Source of the DNA: Edaphobacter modestus
Lineage (GTDB): Bacteria > Acidobacteriota > Terriglobia > Terriglobales > Acidobacteriaceae
Direction of reading: 5' to 3'
Assembly (NCBI RefSeq): GCF_004217555.1
Contig: NZ_SHKW01000001.1
Span: 2,728,001-2,792,000 of the forward strand
DNA: 64,000 nucleotides
Under the pieces are notes generated by a model that was not told where the DNA came from, did not search any database, and saw nothing but the letters and a program-made list of their open reading frames with translations. This document shows, in pieces, positions 27,043 through 35,507 of this stretch. A program made the translations under genes and the position numbers. Position 1 is the stretch's first letter, and each line of letters begins with the position of its first letter.

Positions 27043-27879
27043 GTGAGCAACCCAACCAGCCATCCCTTCGAAATCGGCAATCTCTCCGTAGGCCGTGGAA
27101 CGCTCTTCCTGATTGCGGGCCCCTGTGTCATCGAATCCGAACCGCATGCCCGCATGATGGCCGACTCCATCCAGCGGATCACCTCCGACCTTGGGATTCC
27201 CCTCATCTTCAAAGCCAGCTACGACAAGGCCAACCGCACCTCCATTCATAGCTTTCGCGGTCCCGGCCTCCAGGAAGGTACCCGTATCCTCCAAACCATC
27301 GCAGAGACCACAGGGTTGCCGGTCCTCACCGACGTCCACACCTCCGAGGATTGCGCAAGGGTTGCCGAAGCCGTCAACGTTCTCCAGATCCCGGCCTTCC
27401 TCTGCCGCCAGACCGATCTGCTGATCGCGGCTGCAGAGGCCGCCAGCCAGCATGGCAGGGCCATCAATATCAAAAAGGGACAGTTTGTAGCCCCGGCCGA
27501 TATGCGCCATGCCGTCGAAAAGGTTCGCGAGAGCGGCTGCAACCGCGTCTCGCTCACCGAACGGGGAGCCAGCTTCGGCTACAACAACCTCGTCGTGGAC
27601 ATGCGATCGCTCCCCATCATGCGGGAATTCGCGCCGGTCGTCTTTGACGGAACTCATTCCGTTCAAACACCTTCTGCAGCGAACGGCGTCTCAGGAGGCC
27701 AGCCGGAGTTTATCCCCATCCTCACCCGGGCCGCGGTCGCAGCCGGGGTGGACGGCGTCTTTCTCGAGGTCCACAACGACCCGCCGAAGGCGAAATCCGA
27801 TGGAGCAAACGCGCTACATCTAAACCATCTGCGCGGCGTTCTGGAACAACTTCTTGCGATCCATCGGGTAGTGGCCTAG
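27043..27879 (+). CDS. kdsA: 3-deoxy-8-phosphooctulonate (KDO-8-P) synthase
   Basis: A 278-residue enzyme condensing PEP with arabinose-5-phosphate to KDO-8-P, for the lipopolysaccharide core. It shows LIAGPCVIES, FKASYDKANRTSIHSFRGPG, the IPAFLCRQTDLL loop and TERGASFGYNNLVVDMRS. Its presence implies an LPS-bearing outer membrane. The start is GTG at 27043, because no ATG lies near the conserved beginning. The long putative regulatory region upstream holds the MarR-type palindromes. Confidence 0.97.
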   Translation: MSNPTSHPFEIGNLSVGRGTLFLIAGPCVIESEPHARMMADSIQRITSDLGIPLIFKASYDKANRTSIHSFRGPGLQEGTRILQTIAETTGLPVLTDVHTSEDCARVAEAVNVLQIPAFLCRQTDLLIAAAEAASQHGRAINIKKGQFVAPADMRHAVEKVRESGCNRVSLTERGASFGYNNLVVDMRSLPIMREFAPVVFDGTHSVQTPSAANGVSGGQPEFIPILTRAAVAAGVDGVFLEVHNDPPKAKSDGANALHLNHLRGVLEQLLAIHRVVA

Positions 27880-27937
27880 CATTCTGGTCACTCCCCGCCC
27901 GGTCTCCCTTGGTTTCCTGTTGTCACTTCCCACACAC

Positions 27938-27966
27938 AAAAAAAACGGCCCCTCGCTTGAGGGGCC
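27938..27966 (-). terminator. Rho-independent terminator (minus strand) downstream of the OmpA-like gene
   Basis: On the minus strand, GGCCCCTC (pairing 27959-27966 with 27947-27954) forms an eight-base GC-rich stem with a four-base loop, followed by eight T (plus-strand A run at 27938-27945). This is a classic intrinsic terminator. It would end transcripts from the OmpA-like gene, which stops 131 bases upstream in that direction. Confidence 0.85.
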
Positions 27967-28049
27967 AATCTGCCTTGGTTCTCTCTGGTTAGGAGAGTCT
28001 ATTGCGGGAGCGATCTAAGCCGCTCGCCGACAAACCGTACTAAACTTGC

Positions 28050-28081
28050 GGGCGACATAGAGGGAACTATGCCGCCCTTTT
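28050..28081 (+). terminator. Hairpin with short T run, possible kdsA-side terminator
   Basis: GGGCGACATAG (28050-28060) pairs with CTATGCCGCCC (28067-28077) with one mismatch around a six-base loop, followed by TTTT. It could stop plus-strand transcripts from kdsA. It lies between kdsA and the 3' end of the OmpA-like gene. The weak T run makes this less certain than the neighbouring minus-strand terminator. Confidence 0.5.
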
Positions 28082-28097
28082 GGGGGGAGGGCCTACA

Positions 28098-29015
28098 TTA
28101 CTGGTTTGCCTCTGGTGGTGCGCTGACGCCCGAATGAGAGGGCTGGGGAGAGGCCGGTACCGTGTTCGATGCGGAGTTGGAGTCCATAGTTGCCAGGCTG
28201 TTGTGCAGCAACGTTACTCGGACGCCATTTGTGACAGCCTTTTCGCCATCGACTGGCTTAGCCGTATTCTTCCCGAGGCCGGTACGGTAAATGCGATATA
28301 CCGGGACCTGGTGTTCCGTTACGAGATAGCGGACAACAGCGTCCGCCATCGCCTGCGAGGTCTGCACGCCGGAGCGGCTATATCCCTGAACCTCGACAAT
28401 GTATCCCTTCTCGTTGGCCAGCTTTGCTGCTACATCGTCCAGTTCGGCCTTGGCCTTCGGACCGAGAGTGGTACGTCCGGAAACGAAGGCTACGGACGAT
28501 GAGCTTATCTCCTTGTACTGATCAAGATTGCTGACCGTGGTGTTGAGGGAGGTAGCGCGGCTGCTTGCGTTGGTTGCCGTCTGCTGTGCGGCGCCAGCCT
28601 TATTGGCGGCGTCAGCTGCATGCTGATCGGCCAGATCTGCGGCACTCTGTGCCTTATTGATTCCGGTTGTCGCACGCGAATCGACGTCACGGATGTCATT
28701 CGCATTCTTCGCTTGAAGCTGATCCAGTTCGTTGGTCCGGTCCTTGATCGGATCCACCTGTCTGTGTACCCACTTCTTACGGGCCAAGGGGTTCATCTTG
28801 CCCCAGAAACCCTCCTTCGATTGCGATTCAAGAGGCTTACCCGTAGCATAGGTGGACTTGTCGTCCACGCTCATCTGGCTTCCCGCGGCTGGGGCGGAGG
28901 TGCTCGTGTCCTGTCCCGACGGAGTCGCCTGCGTAGCCGACTGAGCCAGGGCGCTCATACTCATCGCGGTGCCGAGTACTACAACTGAGAGACCAAATCT
29001 AGTTCCGGTTATCAT
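28098..29015 (-). CDS. OmpA-like outer-membrane/periplasmic protein
   Basis: A 305-residue exported protein. ATG at 29015 with AGGAG six to ten bases upstream gives a signal peptide (GLSVVVLGTAMSMSALAQS). A linker is followed by an Ala-rich heptad region (about 115-170, likely coiled coil) and a degenerate OmpA C-terminal domain (LDDVAAKLANEKGYIVEVQG, then RYLVTEHQVPVYRIYRTGLGK). The domain may hold peptidoglycan. A Ser/Pro-rich tail follows. It stands alone, with a 224-base upstream gap and its own terminator. Confidence 0.82.
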   Translation of the reverse strand: MITGTRFGLSVVVLGTAMSMSALAQSATQATPSGQDTSTSAPAAGSQMSVDDKSTYATGKPLESQSKEGFWGKMNPLARKKWVHRQVDPIKDRTNELDQLQAKNANDIRDVDSRATTGINKAQSAADLADQHAADAANKAGAAQQTATNASSRATSLNTTVSNLDQYKEISSSSVAFVSGRTTLGPKAKAELDDVAAKLANEKGYIVEVQGYSRSGVQTSQAMADAVVRYLVTEHQVPVYRIYRTGLGKNTAKPVDGEKAVTNGVRVTLLHNSLATMDSNSASNTVPASPQPSHSGVSAPPEANQ

Positions 29016-29239
29016 GTCTTCGCTCCTCTGCACTGCATCTGCCGTTTCAGACGCCTGTATACCGGGAACTAAAGCATGTGCCGTGCCAAACCACTTAGCG
29101 CTAACTTGCACTGAAAACAAGTAAGTTAGCTAGTTGTAGATTCTTCCCCCAAAATAGGCTTTCCAGGAGCTCCTGCAATTTCTTCCAGGCAGCCGGTAAG
29201 TATTTCGGAGGAGCCTCCGCAGCCTTCTTCGCCGAGTAG

Positions 29240-29851
29240 TTATTTCGTATCCACCCGGATCACCCGGATCTCGGGCATCTGCATGTTCCAGTTCGCCGGG
29301 ATCGACTCGAAGATAAGACGAAACTCGCGCTCATCCCCCGGATTCAAAGGTGCCGCGCTGACGGGTTGGGTATCGACATAGGGTTCGCGGGTCCGGATGA
29401 GGGCCAGCGGCAGTGTCTCCACCTGGGGAGGCATCTGCTCCTGGTTGTGAAAGAGAACCTGAACCGTCACCCCGGTCACCACCGCCGGGCCCAAGTTTCG
29501 AATATGCCCGTCGATGAAGGTCGACTTGCCTCCTGAGAGGCTCGTCGATTCGCTCATCTGGAGCTGTGAAAGCTGCAGATTGGAAGCGTAGGCATCGATG
29601 GGCTGAACCCCGGTGACCACTGGTGCCTTGCGATGTCCCGCAAGCAAAAGACCTCCCAGGACGGCAAGCACCACTGCTCCCGCAATCAGCCAGGCGGAGA
29701 GCGGCATGCCCGAGGAGCGAGCCAGCGGGGGAACGAAGATCTCTGGTGACTGCGGAATGTGATTCGAAGCAACGGGAGATTCTTCGCTGGGAGTCGCTTC
29801 CTTCCCATCCGGGCCGTCCGTACCTTGACGTCTGCGTTCCTGGTCGCTCAT
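29240..29851 (-). CDS. Single-pass membrane protein with FxLYD-like C-terminal domain (DUF2393-like)
   Basis: A 203-residue protein. The first 50 residues are polar and Pro/Glu-rich, then one membrane helix (SAWLIAGAVVLAVLGGLLLAG), then an extracytoplasmic beta domain containing GHIRNLGPAVVTGVTVQVLF and NPGDEREFRLIFESIP. This resembles DUF2393/FxLYD proteins, which are common beside other genes in this group. The function is unknown. It stands alone on the minus strand. Confidence 0.7.
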   Translation of the reverse strand: MSDQERRRQGTDGPDGKEATPSEESPVASNHIPQSPEIFVPPLARSSGMPLSAWLIAGAVVLAVLGGLLLAGHRKAPVVTGVQPIDAYASNLQLSQLQMSESTSLSGGKSTFIDGHIRNLGPAVVTGVTVQVLFHNQEQMPPQVETLPLALIRTREPYVDTQPVSAAPLNPGDEREFRLIFESIPANWNMQMPEIRVIRVDTK

Positions 29852-30030
29852 ATGGCCGAAATTCTATACCGTCATGCCCATCCGCGATCTTCCCATATCG
29901 GGTCTGTTCCGGCGTCAACACTCCGCTGGTCAGAACTTAGCGTAATTTTCATTGTTGAAATCCACCAGATAGATGCATCATCGGGTCAAACATCGTCATC
30001 TACATGGAGTAGCAGCAGGAGAACCGAGCC

Positions 30031-30219
30031 ATGACTCCCCCTATCGGCTTTCGGACCAGTAAATCGACGGACTCCAACAGCACCTCGATGGGGATTCGCC
30101 CTGCCGTTTCTTCAGACCCCATTGTCCCCGGCTCGGGAGCTCCTTCCCGGGGCGCTGACTATGCCTATCGCATAGCCGCCCTGACCGCCGGCCTGGTACT
30201 GCTCGCGACCGTCATGTAA
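30031..30219 (+). CDS. Small protein with C-terminal membrane helix
   Basis: A 62-residue ORF with a good AGGAG site nine bases before ATG. The first 45 residues are polar and Ser/Pro-rich; the end (YRIAALTAGLVLLATVM) is one hydrophobic helix running to the last residue, so it would be tail-anchored. The codon pattern looks protein-coding. I do not recognise a family. It sits 12 bases from the convergent DnaC-like gene. Confidence 0.5.
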   Translation: MTPPIGFRTSKSTDSNSTSMGIRPAVSSDPIVPGSGAPSRGADYAYRIAALTAGLVLLATVM

Positions 30220-30231
30220 TCGCCTGCCCGC

Positions 30232-30990
30232 TTAGGCGAAGCTGGCGCGTTTGACCTTCTGGCGAAAGTCCTCGCCCTGCATCTCCACCACGACGCACAT
30301 CTCCTGCAGCCGCGACCTCATTCGTTCGCCGATGCGATCCCCCAGGCTCTCCTCGCGCATCCTGCCTGCCCCGTCACCGGCCATGGTTCCAAGCGGCCCC
30401 TGGTTGGCATAGTTGGTGGTGATGATGGTCGTGCGCCGGTCGTTGTAGCGCGTGTTCAGAATGTGAGCGACCGTATCCCATACCCAATCCGTCGGCTTTG
30501 CAGCTCCCAGCTCGTCCAGAACGAGAACCTCGGTCTCGAAGACGGGCCGAAGAACCTCAAGCTCGGTCTCGCGAACCTGGGGGTTGTAGCTGTTCTGAAC
30601 CTGCTTCAGAAGGTCCCGGTAGTCGTAGAACAATCCCGTTGCTCCGCGTTCGACTACGAGCGACTGCAGAATGCCCACCGCCAGGTGCGTCTTGCCGACC
30701 CCAATCGATCCGGTCAGAAGCAGACCCGTGCCGTCTGTCTCCAGGGGGTAGCTTTCGACAAACCGCTTTGCCCGCAGCAGCGCCACCCCCAGCGATCGGT
30801 GGGATGAGGGAAAGTTGGTCTCGTAGCTCTCGAGCGTGCAGTGCTCGTAGCGGCGCGGGATCGCCGCGCGTTTTACCCGGAGCCGGGCGCGTTCCTGGAT
30901 GCGGCAGATGCAGTCCTCGGCAAACCTGCGGCCGTCGCGCTCGACGACCCGCAGCCCCGCGCCTTCGCAGATGGAACAGACTTCAGCCAT
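30232..30990 (-). CDS. DnaC/IstB-like AAA+ ATPase with N-terminal zinc-finger-like motif
   Basis: A 252-residue protein. The N-terminus has CSICEGAGL and EDCICRIQ, a C4-type cluster. The ATPase core has Walker A GSIGVGKTHLAVGIL, Walker B VLVLDELGAAKPTDW, and TTIITTNYANQ (sensor 1). This is the layout of helicase loaders of the DnaC/DnaI type, also used by IstB transposition proteins; no transposase is adjacent, so a replication or general role is more likely. ATG at 30990 starts the Cys cluster; the upstream open frame to 31230 is not conserved in character. Confidence 0.85.
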   Translation of the reverse strand: MAEVCSICEGAGLRVVERDGRRFAEDCICRIQERARLRVKRAAIPRRYEHCTLESYETNFPSSHRSLGVALLRAKRFVESYPLETDGTGLLLTGSIGVGKTHLAVGILQSLVVERGATGLFYDYRDLLKQVQNSYNPQVRETELEVLRPVFETEVLVLDELGAAKPTDWVWDTVAHILNTRYNDRRTTIITTNYANQGPLGTMAGDGAGRMREESLGDRIGERMRSRLQEMCVVVEMQGEDFRQKVKRASFA

Positions 30991-31228
30991 TGCCTTCTCG
31001 TTTCGTATCCTCAGTATCGCAGCAGTCCGGCTTCGCTGCCCCTGTGCGAAAACAGGCTGCGAAATGGTAAAATAAGCTATGTGCTCGCCATTCCGGCTCT
31101 GCTGGCCTGGCACGGCGTCGCGACAGGCCCATCGATGTGACGTGACCGTACCGTTGCAAGCGATCCGCGACCCGGAAAAGCCAAATTCAAACGCCGGCGA
31201 GAAGATCGTCCGGCGAAAGGATCGGTTC

Positions 31229-31462
31229 ATGCCGAAAGAAGGAATTCACCCGAAGTACCAGACCATCACCGTAAAGTGTGCCTGCGGGACCCACTTTGAG
31301 ACCCGTTCCACACACAAAGGCGATATCGTCCTCGAAATCTGCTCCGCCTGCCACCCGTTCTTTACCGGCAAGCAGAAGTTGGTCGACACCGCCGGACGCG
31401 TCGAGCGTTTCCGTCGCAAATTCGCCCAGTCGGATGCAGGCAAGGCAGCTGCTACAAAGTAA
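31229..31462 (+). CDS. rpmE: 50S ribosomal protein L31
   Basis: A 77-residue L31, starting [20 protein letters not shown]. It is the zinc-binding form: C17 and C19 in KCACG, and the pair in [13 protein letters not shown]. Typical length, with a short Ala/Lys tail. The start at ATG 31229 is fixed by family alignment. It is preceded by a 238-base gap (with a TAAAAT box near 31068) and followed by a clear terminator. Confidence 0.96.
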   Translation: MPKEGIHPKYQTITVKCACGTHFETRSTHKGDIVLEICSACHPFFTGKQKLVDTAGRVERFRRKFAQSDAGKAAATK

Positions 31463-31487
31463 GCGACGAAGCGAAAACCATCGAAGG

Positions 31488-31519
31488 GGCCTCCGCCACT
31501 GCGGAGGCCTTCTTCTTGG
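31488..31519 (+). terminator. Terminator after rpmE
   Basis: GGCCTCCGC (31488-31496) pairs perfectly with GCGGAGGCC (31501-31509) around a CACT loop, followed by TTCTTCTT. The hairpin lies 26 bases after the rpmE stop and before dusB. Confidence 0.75.
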
Positions 31520-31545
31520 ACCTCACCTGAGATACTGATTCCCGT

Positions 31546-32949
31546 ATGAAGAAGCGCTACACGCTCGAGCAGAAGAAGTGGGACTCGCCGGTCGAACACG
31601 CGATGCCCGCGCAAACTCGCGTGCCTGCCAGCTTCACCATCGGCAACGTCACCATCGCTCCGGCGACCGTCCTCGCCCCGATGGCCGGCGTGACCGACAC
31701 CGTCTTCCGCCGCTTCATCAAGAACGCCAGCCAGTTCAATGCCCACAGGGATTCTGAGCAGAGCTTTGATCCTCCTCAGAGTTGTCATCCTGAGCGGAGC
31801 TTTGATCCTCCTCAGAGTTGTCATCCTGAGCGGAGCCCCGGAGGGGCGGAGTCGAAGGACCTGCGGTTTGCCTCAGACGCCACCAACGTAGCTGCCGAGA
31901 CCACCAACCAGCAATCCGGCTGCGGCCTCATCATGACCGAGTTCACCTCGGCCGACGGGCTTTCTCGAATGCGCGAGACCAAGCGCAAGCGTTACCTCAC
32001 CTACTACGACGACGAGCACCCAATCTCCGCGCAGCTCTTCGGCTCCAATCCCGAGACCCTCGCCGACTCCGCCCGCATCGTTCAGGACGCCGGTTTCGAT
32101 CTCGTCGACCTGAACCTCGGCTGCCCGGCCAAGCGCGTCGTCGCCTGCAACGGCGGCTCCGGCCTGCTCAAGGACCTGCCCCAGATCGAGCGCATCTTCA
32201 AAGCCATCCGCACCGCCGTCTCGATCCCCTTCACGGTGAAGTTCCGCATGGGCTGGAACGACCACCACATCGTCTGCGTCGAGCTGGCGAAGATGGCCGA
32301 AGACTGCGGCCTGAACGCCTGCGCGCTGCACGCCCGCACCCGCGAAGACGGCTACACCGGTCAGGCGCGCTGGGAGTACATCGCTCAGGTCAAAGATGCC
32401 GTGAGCATCCCTGTCATCGGCAACGGCGACATCCGCACCCCCGAGGACGCAGCAGCGATGGTCGAGGCGACCGGATGCGACGCCGTCATGATCGGCCGCA
32501 CCGCCCCGGCGAATCCGTGGATCTTCCGCCAGATCGCGCAGTACACCGCTTCGAAGGAAGCTACCGGCGTTGGCACCTACGACCATCCCACCAACGAAGA
32601 CCGCTACCGCATGATCCGCACCTACTTCCAGATGCTGGTCGACGAGATCGCGCTCGAAGAGGCCGCCGAAGCGGCCCGTGCCGAGGCCATCATCGCCTCC
32701 GGTCAAATCGCCCGCGACAAGCGCAATCGCGACGCCGTCGGAAAGATGAAGCAGTTCGCCGCCTGGTTCACGCACGGCGTGCCCGGTGGAGGCGCGCTGC
32801 GCAAGCAGATCTTCGAGTCGAAGAACGGCAATGCTGTCATAGCCGCAGTCGAGAATTTCTTCGAATCACACCAGATCGTCGATGAGGCTTCGCTCGATGC
32901 TGTGACGGACGACACAACACTCCTCACCGAAGCCGCATACTGCGACTAG
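31546..32949 (+). CDS. dusB: tRNA-dihydrouridine synthase with in-frame repeat insertion
   Basis: A 467-residue FMN enzyme reducing uridines in tRNA. The core is intact: VLAPMAGVTDTVFRRFIK, the catalytic C193 in LNLGCPAKRV, then GGSGLLKD, FTVKFRMGWND, ALHARTREDGYTG, IGNGDI and GRTAPANPWIF. It is about 120 residues longer than usual. Part of the excess is an insertion between FRRFIKNASQF and SGCGLIMTEFTS, where two 36-base repeats add SFDPPQSCHPERS-type sequence in frame (residues about 67-107). Extra N-terminal residues and an insert near 340 add the rest. The product is probably functional because the insertion falls in a loop; this is inferred. Confidence 0.93.
   Translation: MKKRYTLEQKKWDSPVEHAMPAQTRVPASFTIGNVTIAPATVLAPMAGVTDTVFRRFIKNASQFNAHRDSEQSFDPPQSCHPERSFDPPQSCHPERSPGGAESKDLRFASDATNVAAETTNQQSGCGLIMTEFTSADGLSRMRETKRKRYLTYYDDEHPISAQLFGSNPETLADSARIVQDAGFDLVDLNLGCPAKRVVACNGGSGLLKDLPQIERIFKAIRTAVSIPFTVKFRMGWNDHHIVCVELAKMAEDCGLNACALHARTREDGYTGQARWEYIAQVKDAVSIPVIGNGDIRTPEDAAAMVEATGCDAVMIGRTAPANPWIFRQIAQYTASKEATGVGTYDHPTNEDRYRMIRTYFQMLVDEIALEEAAEAARAEAIIASGQIARDKRNRDAVGKMKQFAAWFTHGVPGGGALRKQIFESKNGNAVIAAVENFFESHQIVDEASLDAVTDDTTLLTEAAYCD
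31755..31860 (+). repeat. 36-bp tandem repeat of a dispersed element inside dusB
   Basis: Unit 1 (31755-31790) and unit 2 (31791-31826) differ at one base, and a third partial unit begins at 31827 before turning into CCCCGGAGGGGCGGAGTCGA. Each contains GTTGTCATCCTGAGCGGAGC, whose translation gives CHPERS. The unit length of 36 keeps the reading frame. The GCCCCGGAGGGGC part is palindromic. The element resembles the intergenic 'catcctgagc' repeats at 23.97 kb. Confidence 0.85.
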
Positions 32950-32960
32950 CAACGCAGCAC

Positions 32961-34520
32961 CTACCCTCGCATTGCAGCCGCAATCCGATCGATCGCGCGA
33001 TGAGCCGATAACGCCGCTCCCTCCTGCCATGCCACAAGGTGCGACAAGTAGTCACCCGCAAACACTGTGCGGCCCTCCGGATTGTCGAGCTGCTTGTACG
33101 CCGAATCACTGCTGGGCAGGTGATTGTTCGCGAAGCACCCAAGCGAGTACGGAATCTTCTCCCAGCTCACGTAGATCGGCTTCGTCAGCAGCGATGACTT
33201 GCCTGGATGCAGCTTATCGACAGCCGCACGCGAAGCATCCAGCTTGCCTTCACGCGACAGCGCACCAAACGGCGTGGGCGCACCCATCTCGTCGCGCTCC
33301 GCATTGAAGCCGGCAATAAGAATGCCCTTCGGCGAAAACAACTTGTTCGACGGATACCACACCAGGTCGACCATCTGTTGCGCGAAGCTTATTCCGCCAT
33401 AGATGCGATACTCCTTTTCCCAGAACCGCGGCGACTCCCACGCAATTTTGTAGAGCGCCGTCATCGGCATAGCCGTAAACGCTCTCTGCGCTTCCGCCGA
33501 AAAGTTGTTCTTCGTCTTCGCCAGCACCGAGAGGGGCATCGTACAAATACACCAGTCCGCAGTCATCGTCTGCGTCTTGCCACCCCTGGTGTAGCTCACC
33601 GTCACGGAGTTGATCCCGGTTGTAATCTCCGATACCGGAGCCTCATACGTAATCAGGTCGCCGAGCACCTTCGCGAAGCCATAGCCGATGCGATCCATGC
33701 CGCCGATCGGCTGGAACATCGTCGCCTGCCAGTCGATCTGCTCTTCGTAAAACTCGCCCTTCGACATATCCGCCGCAAGCAACTCCGAAAACTTCAGCGG
33801 ATCATGAAGATGCACATTGTCCGGTCCAGCTCCGCGCGGCCGCGTAAATCCGGCGCGAAGAGTTCCCATGTACTTGCCTTTTTCATTCAGATCGCCGAAG
33901 CCCTGGAGAAAGTCCAGCAGGCGCGTCGAGTCTTCCTTCGTAAGCTCTTGATCGAGTGCATGTTGATTCACAGCCTTCGAAAGCAGCTCAGCGATGTAGC
34001 CCCGCGTATCGTGCACCACCTGCCGCTCCTCAACCGCCTTGCCACCGTTCAACACATCGGCCTGCATCAGCGCCGAACGTGAGAAGTTGATCTCCACCTC
34101 CAGCGGTACGTTCAGCTTCTCGCAGTAGTCGAGAATGTGTGTGTGATGTGACGGAATGCGTGCAGGCCCGGCATTCAGGTAGTGCCCATCCTCCCACGTA
34201 CACTCCTGCTTCGTGCCATCTGTAAATTCAACCGTCGATCCTTTTCTCACCGACCACGAGCGTCCGCCAGGACGATTTCGTGCCTCAAGAATCGCCACCG
34301 TAAACCCAGCCTTACGCAACTCATACGCAGACACCAGCCCAGCAATACCCGCGCCAAGAATGACTACCTTTTTGCCCTTGCCAAAGTCCGATGGCAGGTC
34401 CGGCAGCTCCGACGCGCCCGTAGCTGGAATCAGTCCAAGTGCGTGCATCGTCGAGTACGCGGCGGAGTATCCGCCAAGCTGCGCGATACGCTGGATAAAA
34501 ACACGACGGGTAAGGCTCAT
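32961..34520 (-). CDS. Tat-exported FAD-dependent amine oxidase family protein
   Basis: A 519-residue enzyme. The N-terminus SLTRRVFIQRIAQLGG is a twin-arginine signal, implying folded export with FAD. The FAD-binding motif is VVILGAGIAGLVSAYELRKAG, followed by EARNRPGGRSWSV and a C-terminal VFAGDYLSHLVAWQEGAALS. It resembles L-amino-acid oxidases or tryptophan-2-monooxygenase relatives. ATG at 34520 starts the Tat motif. The substrate is not known. It is convergent with dusB (11 bases apart) and monocistronic. Confidence 0.88.
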   Translation of the reverse strand: MSLTRRVFIQRIAQLGGYSAAYSTMHALGLIPATGASELPDLPSDFGKGKKVVILGAGIAGLVSAYELRKAGFTVAILEARNRPGGRSWSVRKGSTVEFTDGTKQECTWEDGHYLNAGPARIPSHHTHILDYCEKLNVPLEVEINFSRSALMQADVLNGGKAVEERQVVHDTRGYIAELLSKAVNQHALDQELTKEDSTRLLDFLQGFGDLNEKGKYMGTLRAGFTRPRGAGPDNVHLHDPLKFSELLAADMSKGEFYEEQIDWQATMFQPIGGMDRIGYGFAKVLGDLITYEAPVSEITTGINSVTVSYTRGGKTQTMTADWCICTMPLSVLAKTKNNFSAEAQRAFTAMPMTALYKIAWESPRFWEKEYRIYGGISFAQQMVDLVWYPSNKLFSPKGILIAGFNAERDEMGAPTPFGALSREGKLDASRAAVDKLHPGKSSLLTKPIYVSWEKIPYSLGCFANNHLPSSDSAYKQLDNPEGRTVFAGDYLSHLVAWQEGAALSAHRAIDRIAAAMRG

Positions 34521-34636
34521 ATCGAAAACGCCTCTTCTCTCGTGACTGAAATATAGGGGTAGCCTGCCTTCAGTATCGGACACGGCAACAACCGCACGCA
34601 AGCAAATAGAGCGCGGTGACTAGAGTGCTGGAGGTA

Positions 34637-35479
34637 TCATCCTCGAACCCTCGAATATACCCGCACATAGTCCACCAGCATTCGCTGCGGAAAGGTTGTC
34701 GTCTCATCCGGATAACCCGGCCACCCGCCTCCGACAGCAACGTTCAGGATCATAAAAAACGGATGATCGTAGACCCACCTGGTTCCCACGGGAAGGTTCT
34801 TCGGGGTGCGCTCCACGATCAGTTTGTCATCCAGATAGAACCGAATGCTCCCCGGAGCCCACTCGACCGCATAGGTGTGGAACCCTCCATTCACTGTCTC
34901 TCCGGAAGGAAGATCGTACGGAGCGGAGATGCCCTTCGCGCCGCTGTAACCCGGACCATGCAGCGTGCTGTAGATCCTTCCGGCCTCGCCGATGTTCTCC
35001 ATCACATCAATCTCGCCCGCACCGGGCCAGCGCACACTGTCGATGTCGTTGCCCAGCAGCCAGAAGGCAGGCCAGATTCCTTTGCCGAGTGGAAGCTGCA
35101 TCCTCGCCTCGAACCTGCCGTAGGCCTGGAGGAACTGTCCCTTGGTGGTGATCCGCGCCGAAGAGTAGGGTCTGGCGATCGTGTCCAACCCCGTGTAAGG
35201 CTCCTTGATCGCTGTGATGACGAGGTTGCCGCCTCTCTGCTGCACGTTCTCGAGACGCGACGTGTAGCTCTCCAGCTCCTTGTTGCCCCAGCCGCCGCCT
35301 CCGGTATCGTAGGTCCACTTCGCCAGATCCGGCGGAGACCCATCCACTCCGTTGAACTCGTCGCTCCAAACCAGCTTCCATTGCGCTTCCGCGGCATGGG
35401 CCGGCGTCATCTCCGAGCGGAAGACGAGGGCACAGCAGAAAGATACCGCCAGCAAAGTGGCACAAACAGGCAAGCGCAT
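34637..35479 (-). CDS. Secreted glycoside hydrolase family 16 (beta-glucanase-like)
   Basis: A 280-residue protein: signal peptide, then KLVWSDEFNGVDG, and the catalytic motif GEIDVMENIG (E-x-D-x-x-E), hallmark of GH16. FWLLGND and a C-terminal ILNVAVGGGWPG with VDYVRVY are present. Likely an endo-1,3-beta-glucanase (laminarinase type) acting on fungal or plant glucan. ATG at 35479 follows GGAGGTGCAGG, a strong ribosome site; the upstream frame is not signal-like. Length is typical for a single catalytic domain without a carbohydrate-binding module. Confidence 0.93.
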   Translation of the reverse strand: MRLPVCATLLAVSFCCALVFRSEMTPAHAAEAQWKLVWSDEFNGVDGSPPDLAKWTYDTGGGGWGNKELESYTSRLENVQQRGGNLVITAIKEPYTGLDTIARPYSSARITTKGQFLQAYGRFEARMQLPLGKGIWPAFWLLGNDIDSVRWPGAGEIDVMENIGEAGRIYSTLHGPGYSGAKGISAPYDLPSGETVNGGFHTYAVEWAPGSIRFYLDDKLIVERTPKNLPVGTRWVYDHPFFMILNVAVGGGWPGYPDETTTFPQRMLVDYVRVYSRVRG

Positions 35480-35507
35480 CCTGCACCTCCGAACCTGCAC
35501 AGCCATC

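Noticed and set aside
27880..28097. Possible tRNA or small RNA between kdsA and the OmpA-like gene
   Set aside because: The folded segments are the two terminator-type hairpins; no cloverleaf or CCA-like end is visible.
30232..30990. IstB-type ATPase as part of an insertion sequence
   Set aside because: No IstA-like transposase or inverted repeats are adjacent; a replication-type ATPase fits better.
31755..31860. CRISPR-like repeat array
   Set aside because: Units are directly abutting with no spacers, lie inside a gene and are only two and a part copies.
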